A stretch of 64,000 nt of DNA, taken from positions 310,001 to 374,000 of the forward strand of contig NZ_MECJ01000015.1 in NCBI RefSeq assembly GCF_014596475.1, in the 5' to 3' direction. The stretch's first letter is position 1; each line of letters starts with the position of its first letter. This stretch comes from Streptomyces sp. CBMA152. Its GTDB lineage: Bacteria; Actinomycetota; Actinomycetes; Streptomycetales; Streptomycetaceae. A model generated the notes under the pieces. It had not been told where the DNA came from, did no database searches, and worked only from the letters and a program-made list of their open reading frames with translations. A program made the position numbers and the translations under genes. Below, piece by piece: positions 25,076 to 33,254 of the stretch.

Positions 25076-26308
25076 GTGAGGACTCTGCGCGCGGTGCCGA
25101 GAACCGTCCGGCTGTTGTGTTTCGGCATCTTCTTCAACGCCGTCGTCAGCTTCACGTTCGTCTATCTCTTCGTGTACCTGACCGGCCCGCGCGGCCTCAG
25201 CGTCGCCCAGGCCGGAGTGATCAGCGGCGTCGGCGGCATCGGACTGGTCGCCGGGAACTTCACCGGCGGCTCGTTCGGCGACCGCTACGGCCACCGGCGC
25301 GCCCTGCTCGCGGGCGCGGTCGTCAGCGGCGCGCTCCTGTCCGTCCTCGGACTGCTGCCGACCGCCGCGCTGTACGCCGCGCTGCCGCTCGCCCAGTACG
25401 CCTCGGGCGTGGTCCGGGCGGCCAACTCCGCGCTCGTCGCGGTCTCCGTCCCCGAGGGCAGCCGCCGCCAGGGGTTCGCCGTCATGCGGTTCGCGTCGAA
25501 CGCGGGGTTCACCGTTGGGCCGCCGCTCGGCGCATTGGTCGCCGCCCAGTGGTCGTACGGCTGGCTGTTCGCCGCCGACGGCCTCGGCACCCTGCTCTTC
25601 GCGGCGTACGCGGCCCGGGTGCTGCCCGCCCGCGCGGCCGCGCACACCCGGCCTTCGTACGACCCCGGCGCCCCGGGCCTGTGGCGCGAACTGCGGGCCC
25701 GGCCCGCCGTCCTCGTCCTGCTCGCCGCGATCGTCTGCGTCGACCTCGTCTACCGCCAGCAGTACTCCACCCTGCCCGTCTTCCTCGCCGACCACGGCCT
25801 GGACGCCCATGTGTACGGCTGGCTGATCGCGATCAACGGGGGAGTGATCCTCTGCCTCGAACTGCCCGCCGTCCAGGTGCTGCGCCGCCGTGCGCCGCTG
25901 TCGATCGTCGGCTGCGGGCTGCTCCTGGTCGGCCTCGGCTACGCGATGCTCATCCCGGGCGCCTCGATCGGCTGGGCCGTCGCGCTGATGGTGTCGCTCA
26001 CCCTCGGCGAGATCCTGTACAAGACCACCGCCACCGCGTACGTCGCCGACCAGGCGCCCGCCCACGCCCAGGGCCGCTTCCAGAGCCTGTACGCGGGCGC
26101 CTCCATCAGCGGCCAGGTGCTCGCCCCACCGCTCGGCGGCGCCCTCTACACCGCCGCGCCCGGCCTTCTCTGGCCCGTGTGCGCCGCCCTCGCGGGTCTC
26201 GCCGGGCTCGCCGTGCTGCGGGCGCGGGGGCTGCGGACCCCGCTGACCGGGGGTGACGCGCGCCCGTCACATGAGACCGGTTGGCCCCGGCGGGCCGCCG
26301 CCGGTTAG
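25076..26308 (+). CDS. MFS efflux transporter
   Basis: The 410-aa protein has about 12 membrane segments and the MFS loop motif GSFGDRYGHRRALL after helix 2. It looks like a drug:H+ antiporter. The GTG at 25076 has AGGGGGAG 5 bases upstream. Its divergent neighbour is an HxlR-peroxiredoxin regulator, so expression may respond to redox or electrophile stress. The cargo is unknown. Confidence 0.88.
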   Translation: MRTLRAVPRTVRLLCFGIFFNAVVSFTFVYLFVYLTGPRGLSVAQAGVISGVGGIGLVAGNFTGGSFGDRYGHRRALLAGAVVSGALLSVLGLLPTAALYAALPLAQYASGVVRAANSALVAVSVPEGSRRQGFAVMRFASNAGFTVGPPLGALVAAQWSYGWLFAADGLGTLLFAAYAARVLPARAAAHTRPSYDPGAPGLWRELRARPAVLVLLAAIVCVDLVYRQQYSTLPVFLADHGLDAHVYGWLIAINGGVILCLELPAVQVLRRRAPLSIVGCGLLLVGLGYAMLIPGASIGWAVALMVSLTLGEILYKTTATAYVADQAPAHAQGRFQSLYAGASISGQVLAPPLGGALYTAAPGLLWPVCAALAGLAGLAVLRARGLRTPLTGGDARPSHETGWPRRAAAG

Positions 26309-26318
26309 GTTTTCCGCT

Positions 26319-27314
26319 ATGACCGACACGACTGCTACTGCTTCTCGCTCCACCGGCGCCGTCGCCGCCGGCCTCGCCACCATCGCCGGCGACGGCACCG
26401 TTCTCGACACCTGGTTCCCCGCCCCCGAGCTGGTGGCCGAGCCCGGCCCGGCCGGCACCGAGCGGCTCACCGCCGACCAGGCCACCGCCCTCCTCGGCCA
26501 GGGCGCCGCCGCCGCGCTCGGCGTCGACGCGCGCCGGGGCGTCGAGGTCGTCGCCGTCCGTACGGTCATCGCCTCGCTCGACGACAAGCCGCTCGACGCG
26601 CACGACACCTACCTGCGGCTGCACCTGCTCTCGCACCGCCTGGTCAAGCCGCACGGCCAGAACCTGGACGGCATGTTCGGCCTGCTCGCCAACGTCGCCT
26701 GGACCTCGCTCGGCCCGGTCGCCGTCGACGAGCTGGAGACCGTACGGCTGAACGCCCGCGCCGCCGGACTCCACCTCCAGGTGACGTCCGTCGACAAGTT
26801 CCCGCGCATGACGGACTACGTGGCCCCCAAGGGAGTCCGTATCGCCGACGCCGACCGGGTGCGCCTGGGTGCGCACCTGGCCGAGGGCACGACCGTGATG
26901 CACGAGGGCTTCGTGAACTTCAACGCGGGGACTTTGGGGACGTCGATGGTCGAGGGGCGGATCTCCGCCGGTGTCGTCGTCGGCGACGGGTCCGACATCG
27001 GGGGCGGCGCGTCCACGATGGGCACGCTGTCCGGTGGCGGCAACGTCCGCATCGTGATCGGCGAGCGGTGCCTCGTGGGCGCCGAGGCCGGTGTGGGTAT
27101 CGCCCTCGGCGATGAGTGTGTCGTCGAGGCCGGGCTGTACGTCACTGCCGGTACGCGGGTGACGATGCCCGATGGGCAGATCGTGAAGGCTCGTGAGCTT
27201 TCGGGTGCGTCGAACATTCTGTTCCGGCGGAACTCGGTTACGGGCGCTGTTGAGGCTCGGCCCAACAATGCCGTGTGGGGTGGGCTTAACGAGATTCTGC
27301 ACAGTCACAACTGA
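26319..27314 (+). CDS. dapD: 2,3,4,5-tetrahydropyridine-2,6-dicarboxylate N-succinyltransferase
   Basis: The 331-aa enzyme succinylates tetrahydrodipicolinate in the diaminopimelate/lysine pathway. The left-handed beta-helix repeats are visible from about residue 165 (VRIADADRVRLGAHLAEGTTV, then VVVGDGSDIGGGASTMG). The C-terminus ARPNNAVWGGLNEILHSHN is typical of the actinobacterial DapD type. The last 300 bases use more T-ending codons than neighbours. It is convergent with dapA of the same pathway. Confidence 0.95.
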   Translation: MTDTTATASRSTGAVAAGLATIAGDGTVLDTWFPAPELVAEPGPAGTERLTADQATALLGQGAAAALGVDARRGVEVVAVRTVIASLDDKPLDAHDTYLRLHLLSHRLVKPHGQNLDGMFGLLANVAWTSLGPVAVDELETVRLNARAAGLHLQVTSVDKFPRMTDYVAPKGVRIADADRVRLGAHLAEGTTVMHEGFVNFNAGTLGTSMVEGRISAGVVVGDGSDIGGGASTMGTLSGGGNVRIVIGERCLVGAEAGVGIALGDECVVEAGLYVTAGTRVTMPDGQIVKARELSGASNILFRRNSVTGAVEARPNNAVWGGLNEILHSHN

Positions 27315-27334
27315 CGCGTTTTCGGGTGCGGACC

Positions 27335-27374
27335 GTGGTGGGCTGGTCGCGCAGTTCCCCGCGCCCCTAGGGGG
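27335..27374. repeat. dispersed Streptomyces intergenic repeat, copy 1
   Basis: The segment GGCTGGTCGCGCAGTTCCCC followed by GCGCCCCTAGGGG is a sequence type often seen between Streptomyces genes. A second full copy is at 34734 and a related hairpin at 31014. It lies between convergent dapD and dapA and may act as a terminator. Confidence 0.6.
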
Positions 27375-27423
27375 TTGCGCTCGGCCCACTGCGTAGTAAG
27401 AGCCAGCAGCCCTGCGGCCCTGG

Positions 27424-28296
27424 CTAGTCGTGGATCAGGTCGTCGTATGCCCTCTGCAACACGGCGACCTGGTCCGGGGACGCCGGTTGCAGGGGTTCCC
27501 TCACCGGGTTGCTCAGCAGCGCCTTGGTCGTCACCGTGCCCGGTAGGCCCGAGGACATCATCAGTTCCGACAGGGGGAGCGTGAGGTGGTTGAGGCGGGT
27601 CGCCTCGGCCACTTCGCCCCTGTCGTGGGCGTCCAGGGGGGCGCGCATCTGGCGGGGGGCCACGTTGGCGACCGTGCTGACGTATCCCGCGCCGCCCACC
27701 GCGTACAGCGGGAGGTTCATCTCCTCGCAGCCCGAGTAGTACGCCAGCGAGGTGCGGCCGATGACCTTGGTCGAGCCGAGCAGGTCGTACGCGCAGTCCT
27801 TGACCGCCACGATCCGCTCGTGGTCCGCGAGCCGCAGCAGCGTGTCCGTGCCGATCCGCACGCCCGCCCGGCCGGGGATGTCGTAGAGCATCACCGGCAG
27901 CCCCGTGGCGTCCGCGACCGTACGGAAGTGTGCCTCGATCGCGTCCTGCGGCGGGCGGCTGTAGTACGGGCTCACCACCAACAGGCCGTCCGCGCCCGCC
28001 TGTTCGGCCTGGCGGGCCAGCTCGACGGTGTGCCGGGTGGACGCGGTGCCGACCCCGGACAGGACGCGCACGTCGTCGCCCACCGCCTCGCGCACCGCCC
28101 GGACCAGCGCGGCCTTCTCCGCGTCCGTCGTGGTCGGCGACTCGCCGGTGGTGCCGCTCAGGACCAGGCCGTCGCAGCCCTCGGCCACCAGGCGCGCGGC
28201 ATGCCGCTGGGCGCCGTCCAGGTCGAGTTCGTCGTCGGCGGTGAAGGGCGTGATCATGGCGCAAAGTGCGCGCCCGAAAGGGCGTGAGTGGGTCAC
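27424..28296 (-). CDS. dapA: 4-hydroxy-tetrahydrodipicolinate synthase
   Basis: The 290-aa TIM-barrel aldolase condenses pyruvate and aspartate semialdehyde. The residues expected for DapA are present: T49/T50 in SGTTGESPT, Y138 and R143 in MLYDIPGRAGV, and the Schiff-base lysine K166 in IVAVKDCAYDL. The GTG start at 28296 has no good ribosome site, so translation may be leaderless. Streptomyces often carry several DapA-like lyases, so another aldolase substrate is not excluded, but dapD next door supports the call. Confidence 0.87.
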   Translation of the reverse strand: MTHSRPFGRALCAMITPFTADDELDLDGAQRHAARLVAEGCDGLVLSGTTGESPTTTDAEKAALVRAVREAVGDDVRVLSGVGTASTRHTVELARQAEQAGADGLLVVSPYYSRPPQDAIEAHFRTVADATGLPVMLYDIPGRAGVRIGTDTLLRLADHERIVAVKDCAYDLLGSTKVIGRTSLAYYSGCEEMNLPLYAVGGAGYVSTVANVAPRQMRAPLDAHDRGEVAEATRLNHLTLPLSELMMSSGLPGTVTTKALLSNPVREPLQPASPDQVAVLQRAYDDLIHD

Positions 28297-28485
28297 TCGT
28301 GAAGTCTGGGTCGTATGAATGGTGAAGGTCTACTTAGAATTTCTTGGGGTGAATGACAAGTGGTGCTGAAGTGTTCTTGAACCGGCCTCTTCCCGGGCGC
28401 TCTTGGCCTGCGGCACGTCGTACGTCACCATGAGAGACCGGTGTGTCCGTTCATGCCCGTACCGTCGTACTCGTCGGAGGTCGTC

Positions 28486-28635
28486 ATGAGGCTCGGCAAG
28501 GCTCTCGCCACTGGTGTCGCGGAAGAACAGCCCGACGTTTCGGTACGGGACGAGGATGCGGGACGGGCCAAGGCCGTCCTCGCGTCCGAGGAGATCCCGG
28601 CCGAGGTTCCCGTCGAGGTGACGGCGGGCCGATGA
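28486..28635 (+). CDS. small acidic protein, 49 aa
   Basis: The product MRLGKALATGVAEEQPDVSV... is acidic with no signal or membrane segment. GGAGG lies 6 bases before the ATG, which is strong for this window, and its stop overlaps the next ATG (ATGA), so the two are a coupled pair. I do not recognise the family. Confidence 0.6.
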   Translation: MRLGKALATGVAEEQPDVSVRDEDAGRAKAVLASEEIPAEVPVEVTAGR

Positions 28636-29294
28636 GGCTGCGGCTCCCCGAGGAACGCCCGACGGAGCCGCCCACCGGCTACAAGATCGCCCACCCGGCG
28701 CTCTCCCAGGACGGCTCCCGGGCCGCTTTCCTGGGCGTCTCGCTGGGCGCCGCGCTCCCGTACGGCGTGCTGGACGAGGCGCGCTGCGCCTACGGGCGGC
28801 GCCATCGCTCGCCCTCGCGGCTCTGCGACTGCGGCTTCCACTGTCTGCACGAGCGCTCCGAGGCGTACGCGCTGACCTGCGTGGCCGAGCACCGGGGCGC
28901 GCTGCTCCTGGAAGTCGCGGTGCTCGGGCGGTACATGAGGTTCGAGCGCGGCTCGCGGTACGCCCGTCAGCGGGTGTGCACCGCGACCGCCGGGCCGTGC
29001 CGCTGCGGGCGCCGGGCGTCCGGGCTCGCCGACGCGGGCTGGGGGCGGCCGGGGTGGCGGGTGGTGGAGCCGGTCTGCGCGGTGTGCGCCGGGCCGCGCG
29101 TGACCGTGTCCTTCGCCGACTTCGCTACGCGCGGCGGTGAGGGCTTGAAAGTGCTCGCCGCGCCAGGACCCGACGTCGGCGCTCCGCCGCCGGGCCGGAC
29201 CGTGCCGGAGCTCGTCGCCGAGGCGGCGCTGCTCCAGGCCCGACTGGACTGGTTCCAGAGCGAGTTGGCGCGCCTGGGTGAGAAGGACGGCTGA
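28632..29294 (+). CDS. Cys-rich protein of unknown function
   Basis: The 220-aa product has clustered cysteines: CDCGFHC near residue 60, C-x-C in PCRCGRR near 120 and CAVCAG near 145, suggesting one or two zinc sites. The C-terminus LVAEAALLQARLDWFQSELARL is a probable coiled coil. No enzyme motif is visible. It is translated with the 49-aa gene in front. Confidence 0.65.
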   Translation: MRLRLPEERPTEPPTGYKIAHPALSQDGSRAAFLGVSLGAALPYGVLDEARCAYGRRHRSPSRLCDCGFHCLHERSEAYALTCVAEHRGALLLEVAVLGRYMRFERGSRYARQRVCTATAGPCRCGRRASGLADAGWGRPGWRVVEPVCAVCAGPRVTVSFADFATRGGEGLKVLAAPGPDVGAPPPGRTVPELVAEAALLQARLDWFQSELARLGEKDG

Positions 29295-29303
29295 TCCTCG
29301 CGG

Positions 29304-30863
29304 TTACCAGAGGTTGTGGTGGGACCAGGTCGGGTCGCCCGCGTACGGGTGGAAGGAGTCCAGGTTGTCCTTGGCCGGGTGCGCCCGCCCGGCCGGTCCG
29401 GCCGCGAACGCCCGCAGCAGGTTCTCCGTGACCTTCGACGTGAACGCGGCCGTACGGGAGTCGATGCCGTGCCCGCCCTCGCCGATCGTCGACTGGACCC
29501 AGCGCATGGTGCCGGTGTTGAAGACGCCCGCGCCCGACTTCACCGTGTAGTAGGCCGAGTTGGCGTACGAGTGCACGCCCCGGCAGGTCAGCGGCGAGTG
29601 CGAGATCACCTCTATGGGGCGGGGCGTGGTCTCGTCGCCGTTGGCGCGGTCGTACTCGGTGCCGACCAGGCCAGGGAACTTGGCGCCCTGCTTCACTCCC
29701 GTTCCGGCGAAGAGCCAGTGGGCGGGGGAGGTGACCACATAGTCGGCGGTGGTCGGGTTGGACTCGTAGAGCGTGCCGGTGAGGGAGTTCTCCGGCTGGG
29801 CGTGCGGGGGTTCGCGGAAGTTGGTGGTCGGCGGTTCGCCCTCGCCCCGGCCCGGGTCCTTGGGCCAGTCGTTCTTGTAGCAGACGATGAGCCGCTGCTC
29901 GCCGAGCGCCGTCTTCTCCAGACGGATCCGGCGGAAGCACGCGTTGGCGCCCAGGAACGCGATATTGGTGCCCGCGTCACGGACGGCGGTGACCCGGTCG
30001 CGCATGGCCTGCGTCCAGTACTCGTCGTGGCCGAGCGAGATCACCGCCGTGGCACCCGCCAGGATCCTGGGATCGCGCTCGATGTCCATGTTGGTGACGT
30101 ACGCGGGCTCCAGGCCGAGCCGCTCGGCGAGCGCCACGACCGGCTGCTCGTACGTGAGGAACAGGCCGTCGCCGTCGCGGTCGTACGGGCGGTCGCAGCT
30201 GACCGCGCGCGAGCGGTCGCCGTCGTCGTCGCTCGGGCCGTTGTAGAGGCTGTAGCCGCCCCACTCGTTGTACGCCTGCCAGGTCGCCACCGCGTTCACC
30301 AGCACCACCCGGCCCTTGGTGGTGGCGGAGCGCACGGTGACCGGGACATAGCGCTGGCCGCCGGTCGACGCCGTCAGCTTGATCAGATACGCGCCCTCCG
30401 GCCAGTCCCTGGTGGGGACTTCGGCGGTCGGGGACCAGGGCGCGGTGACGGTGTTGGTGTGCTCGGCCACCTTCGCGGCGGGCTGGCGGACGCCCTTGAG
30501 GGTGCCCGACTCCCACACCTTGCGGGCCAGCGCGCCCCCGTACCAGCCCATCCGGAACGCCTCGGCCCGGAACGTCGGGGCGGTGGTGTGCACATGGAGG
30601 CGGAACGCCTCGCCCCGCGCGACGCCGGTGCGGTCCGCGAACCCCTCGATCTCGTTCTTGGCGCCGCGCCCCTTGAGCCGCCATCCGGCATCGCCCGGGC
30701 GGTCGTTCTCCTTGGCCGGGCCCTCGGTGCCCGGTGACGCGCCGGGGTCCTTGCGGGTGCCGGTCGCGGGCCCGCCGTCGGACGAGCAGCCCGCGGCCCC
30801 GGCCGCCGCGACGGCGCCCGCCGCCCCGAGAAAGATCCTGCGACTGAAGGCCGCGCGGTCCAT
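29304..30863 (-). CDS. secreted lipoprotein of the N,N-dimethylformamidase large-subunit-like family
   Basis: The 519-aa protein begins with a twin-arginine signal (SRRIFLGAAGAVAAAG) ending in a lipobox AGAAGC, so it is probably a Tat-exported lipoprotein. The mature part contains AFRMGWYGG, EQPVVALAERLGLEPAYVTN, then SLGHDEYWTQAMRD, which match the N,N-dimethylformamidase beta-subunit-like family. Actual dimethylformamide hydrolysis is not implied; no small subunit is nearby. A SoxR-box-like palindrome lies about 110 bases upstream. Confidence 0.78.
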   Translation of the reverse strand: MDRAAFSRRIFLGAAGAVAAAGAAGCSSDGGPATGTRKDPGASPGTEGPAKENDRPGDAGWRLKGRGAKNEIEGFADRTGVARGEAFRLHVHTTAPTFRAEAFRMGWYGGALARKVWESGTLKGVRQPAAKVAEHTNTVTAPWSPTAEVPTRDWPEGAYLIKLTASTGGQRYVPVTVRSATTKGRVVLVNAVATWQAYNEWGGYSLYNGPSDDDGDRSRAVSCDRPYDRDGDGLFLTYEQPVVALAERLGLEPAYVTNMDIERDPRILAGATAVISLGHDEYWTQAMRDRVTAVRDAGTNIAFLGANACFRRIRLEKTALGEQRLIVCYKNDWPKDPGRGEGEPPTTNFREPPHAQPENSLTGTLYESNPTTADYVVTSPAHWLFAGTGVKQGAKFPGLVGTEYDRANGDETTPRPIEVISHSPLTCRGVHSYANSAYYTVKSGAGVFNTGTMRWVQSTIGEGGHGIDSRTAAFTSKVTENLLRAFAAGPAGRAHPAKDNLDSFHPYAGDPTWSHHNLW

Positions 30864-30969
30864 GACGTACTCCGCTCCCCTGAACAGCTGCGTCCGGGGA
30901 CTTCCGCCGGACCGGTCCAGTGTGCGGGATCATGGCCGGAAATTGTCGGATGACATGATCTATGGACTT

Positions 30970-30991
30970 GACCTCAAGCGAGCTTGAGGTC
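30970..30991. promoter_or_regulatory. SoxR/MerR-type palindrome
   Basis: The central 18 bases CCTCAAGCGAGCTTGAGG (30972-30989) have the same 7-bp arms and overall length as the Escherichia coli soxS SoxR site as I know it. On the + strand TTGACC overlaps the left arm like a -35 box, but no good -10 follows. The downstream gene on the other strand is the Tat lipoprotein at 30863. Confidence 0.5.
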
Positions 30992-31013
30992 GGTGCGCCC
31001 CGGCCGCCTGAGC

Positions 31014-31042
31014 GCTCCGCGCCCCTGAAAGGGGCGCGGAGC
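31014..31042. terminator. terminator hairpin after the nuclease gene
   Basis: A perfect 13-bp stem (GCTCCGCGCCCCT and its complement) with loop GAA lies 12 bases past the stop of the leftward nuclease gene. The CGCGCCCCT-AGGGGCGCG core is shared with the dispersed intergenic repeats. Confidence 0.85.
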
Positions 31043-31054
31043 CGCATCCTTGGC

Positions 31055-32893
31055 CTACGGGCGGAAGCGGATGATCTGCGGGTCGTGGTCGCTGGTCTGG
31101 TCGGCGAACTCCGCGTTGATGTGCACGCTGTCGTAGGCGAAGTTCCGGATGGCGGGGCTGGTCAGGATCTGGTCCAGGACCTGGGTGTTGCCCTGGTAGA
31201 CGTAGGAGTAACGCTCCTTCTTCGGCAGCGAGCGGAACGCGGTGCGCAGCGCGCCGCCGTTCTCCAGGGCCTTGGTCGTGCCCGAGAAGTCGAAGTCGTT
31301 GATGTCGCCGATCGCGAGCACGCGCGCGTGCTTGTCGACCGCGAGCAGCTGCTTGACGAAGCCGTTCACGGCCTGCGCCTGGAGCAGCCGCTTGTCCTCC
31401 GAGGAGCGCGGCACCGGCTGGTGCTGCGAGAGAAGCGACTCGTCGCCGCCCTTGGACGCGAAGTGGTTGGCGATGACGAAGACCGTACGGCCCTTGAAGA
31501 CGAACTCGCCCGCGAGCGGCTTGCGGCTGTCCACCCACGCCGGGTTGGCCGGGTCGATGCGGCCGGGGGAGAGGGTGAGGGCCGGGTGGCCCTTGGCGCC
31601 GGTGACGCCGACGGCGGTCTTGTAGTCGCCGCCGGGCCGGTCCGTGAACGACACGCGCGCGGGGTTGAAGAGGAACACCTGGCGGATGTTGCCGCCGGGC
31701 TCGCCGCCGTCCTTGTCGTTCTCGGGGCTGATCGAGCGCCACTGGTAGGCCGGGCCGCCCTTCGCGGCGATCGCGTCCGTGAACTTCTTGATCGTGTCGG
31801 ACGCGTCGACCGTGCCGTCGTTCTTCGCCCCGCTGTTGTCCTGGATCTCCTCCAGGGCCACGATGTCGGGCGAGGCGAGGTGGGTGACGATGCCGTCGGC
31901 GAGCGCGTCGAACTTCGTCTGCGGGTCGGTCGGGTGCAGGTTCTCCACGTTGTACGTGGCGACCGCCAGCTCGCCGGTGCGCTGCTTGCGGGTGCTCTCG
32001 CGCTTGAGGCCGTTGTCCTTGACCGTGCCCAGCGTGCGGGCGGCGATCGTGTACCCGCCGAACTGGTTGAAGTCCAGGGGGCCTTCGGTGGTGCCGGTCA
32101 GGGTGTCGCCGACGTTCGCCTTGGGGAACGGCTGCTGGGCCGTCGGGATCAGGCTCTGGATCTGGAGGCGTCCGGTGTTCTGGGCGTCGTACGACGAGTA
32201 GAGCGTGCCGCCCCGCTTGGTCTTGTTCTCGTTGGGCTTCACCGTCGCCCAGAGCTCGTTGTACTGGTCGGTGCGGCCGACCACGCGCGAGGTGCCGATG
32301 CGGACGTTCATGCCCTCCAGGGACTCGTAGTAGTCCGTGGCGTACTTCCTGGGCTGGAGGGTGAGGCCGTTGACGCTGTTGCCCGCGGCCGGGTCGCCCG
32401 CCGGGGTGTAGCGGCCGGGCACGGAACGGGCCGTGATGACCACCGGCGCGGGCACCGCGTTGCCGGACGAGACGACGGTCACGGTCGGCTTGGATATCTG
32501 GGTCAGCGACTGGTTGCCCGAGGACAGGCCGCCCGGGACGTACTCGGTGACCGTGCCGGCGACCTTCACCGCGTCGCCGACCGCCACGGTCGGGGCCGAG
32601 CCCGTGAAGACGAAGATGCCCTCGCTGGTGGCCGGGTTGTCGTCCGGAGCGGTGTCCTGGAACCAGAAGCCCTTCGACGAGCCGTACGTCCGGACGCCCG
32701 TGACGACGCCCGGGACCTCGGTGACCTGCTGTCCCGCCAGCGGCGAGGTGCGGGTGGTGCCCTGGATGTCGTGGATGCGGGCCGTGACGGGGGCGGCCGG
32801 GCCGGCGGCGGCCGACGAGGTGCCGGTGAGCAGACCGGCGCCCAGCGCGGCGGCGACGACGGCGGAGACGGCGGCGGTTCTCGGAACGGGCAT
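31055..32893 (-). CDS. secreted endonuclease/exonuclease/phosphatase-family protein
   Basis: The 612-aa protein has a Sec signal (AAVSAVVAAALGAGLLTG, then SSAAAGPA). A beta-rich N-terminal region with OB-fold-like repeats (EVPGVVTGVR, VGDAVKVAGTV) precedes an EEP domain from about residue 300: LAVATYNVENL, DIVALEEIQDNSG, then NHFASKGGD, IGDINDFD and SDHDPQI. These match extracellular nucleases of the ExeM/Xds type. The ATG at 32893 has GGAG 7 bases upstream; a TTG start 39 codons earlier is judged part of the leader. Confidence 0.85.
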   Translation of the reverse strand: MPVPRTAAVSAVVAAALGAGLLTGTSSAAAGPAAPVTARIHDIQGTTRTSPLAGQQVTEVPGVVTGVRTYGSSKGFWFQDTAPDDNPATSEGIFVFTGSAPTVAVGDAVKVAGTVTEYVPGGLSSGNQSLTQISKPTVTVVSSGNAVPAPVVITARSVPGRYTPAGDPAAGNSVNGLTLQPRKYATDYYESLEGMNVRIGTSRVVGRTDQYNELWATVKPNENKTKRGGTLYSSYDAQNTGRLQIQSLIPTAQQPFPKANVGDTLTGTTEGPLDFNQFGGYTIAARTLGTVKDNGLKRESTRKQRTGELAVATYNVENLHPTDPQTKFDALADGIVTHLASPDIVALEEIQDNSGAKNDGTVDASDTIKKFTDAIAAKGGPAYQWRSISPENDKDGGEPGGNIRQVFLFNPARVSFTDRPGGDYKTAVGVTGAKGHPALTLSPGRIDPANPAWVDSRKPLAGEFVFKGRTVFVIANHFASKGGDESLLSQHQPVPRSSEDKRLLQAQAVNGFVKQLLAVDKHARVLAIGDINDFDFSGTTKALENGGALRTAFRSLPKKERYSYVYQGNTQVLDQILTSPAIRNFAYDSVHINAEFADQTSDHDPQIIRFRP

Positions 32894-32956
32894 CAAGGAA
32901 CTCCGAAGGGATGAGGGAGGACGGGTGTCGTGCCGCGCCCGTGCGGTGGCGCGTCG

Positions 32957-33038
32957 TAGTTCCACATGAAGCTCGGGATGCAGCTCGCTGTGTAGTTCTA
33001 CGCGCGTCAATCTCTTGGCTGGGCGGGGCAGTTGTCAA
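32957..33038 (-). promoter_or_regulatory. promoter and repeat-containing leader of the nuclease gene
   Basis: On the minus strand TTGACA (33038-33033) is followed after 17 bases by AGAGAT, so transcription should start near 33003, about 110 bases before the ATG. The first 50 bases of the leader are four imperfect 12-bp repeats of the form NNN-GAR-CTN-CAY. Confidence 0.45.
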
Positions 33039-33254
33039 GGGTCGCCGGGTGGCCGGAACCCGACGGGAAGATGAACCGGCGGCCCCGGGGTGCCGGGTGC
33101 CCGCCGCGGTTTTCGTACGCAACCGGTCGCGCCCCCGGCCGGAACCCGTCGCCGGGCCGAACGGGGGCGTGGCCGGGCGCGGCGATACCCGGTGAAATGC
33201 GTCTACGCTGGGTGCCTCTCGATCCAGACCGCTTCGCCGAGGAGTACCCCACAG
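33039..33254. other. divergent gap, right part
   Basis: With the leader above, this completes a gap of about 360 bases between the nuclease gene and the acidic protein. A GAGGAG at 33240 is the ribosome site for the gene at 33255. I see no other gene or clear repeat here. Confidence 0.4.

Noticed and set aside
32894..33010. A longer start for the secreted nuclease (TTG at 33010)
   Set aside because: It would put 39 charged residues before the signal peptide and overlap the predicted promoter; the ATG at 32893 has a good ribosome site and a proper signal sequence.
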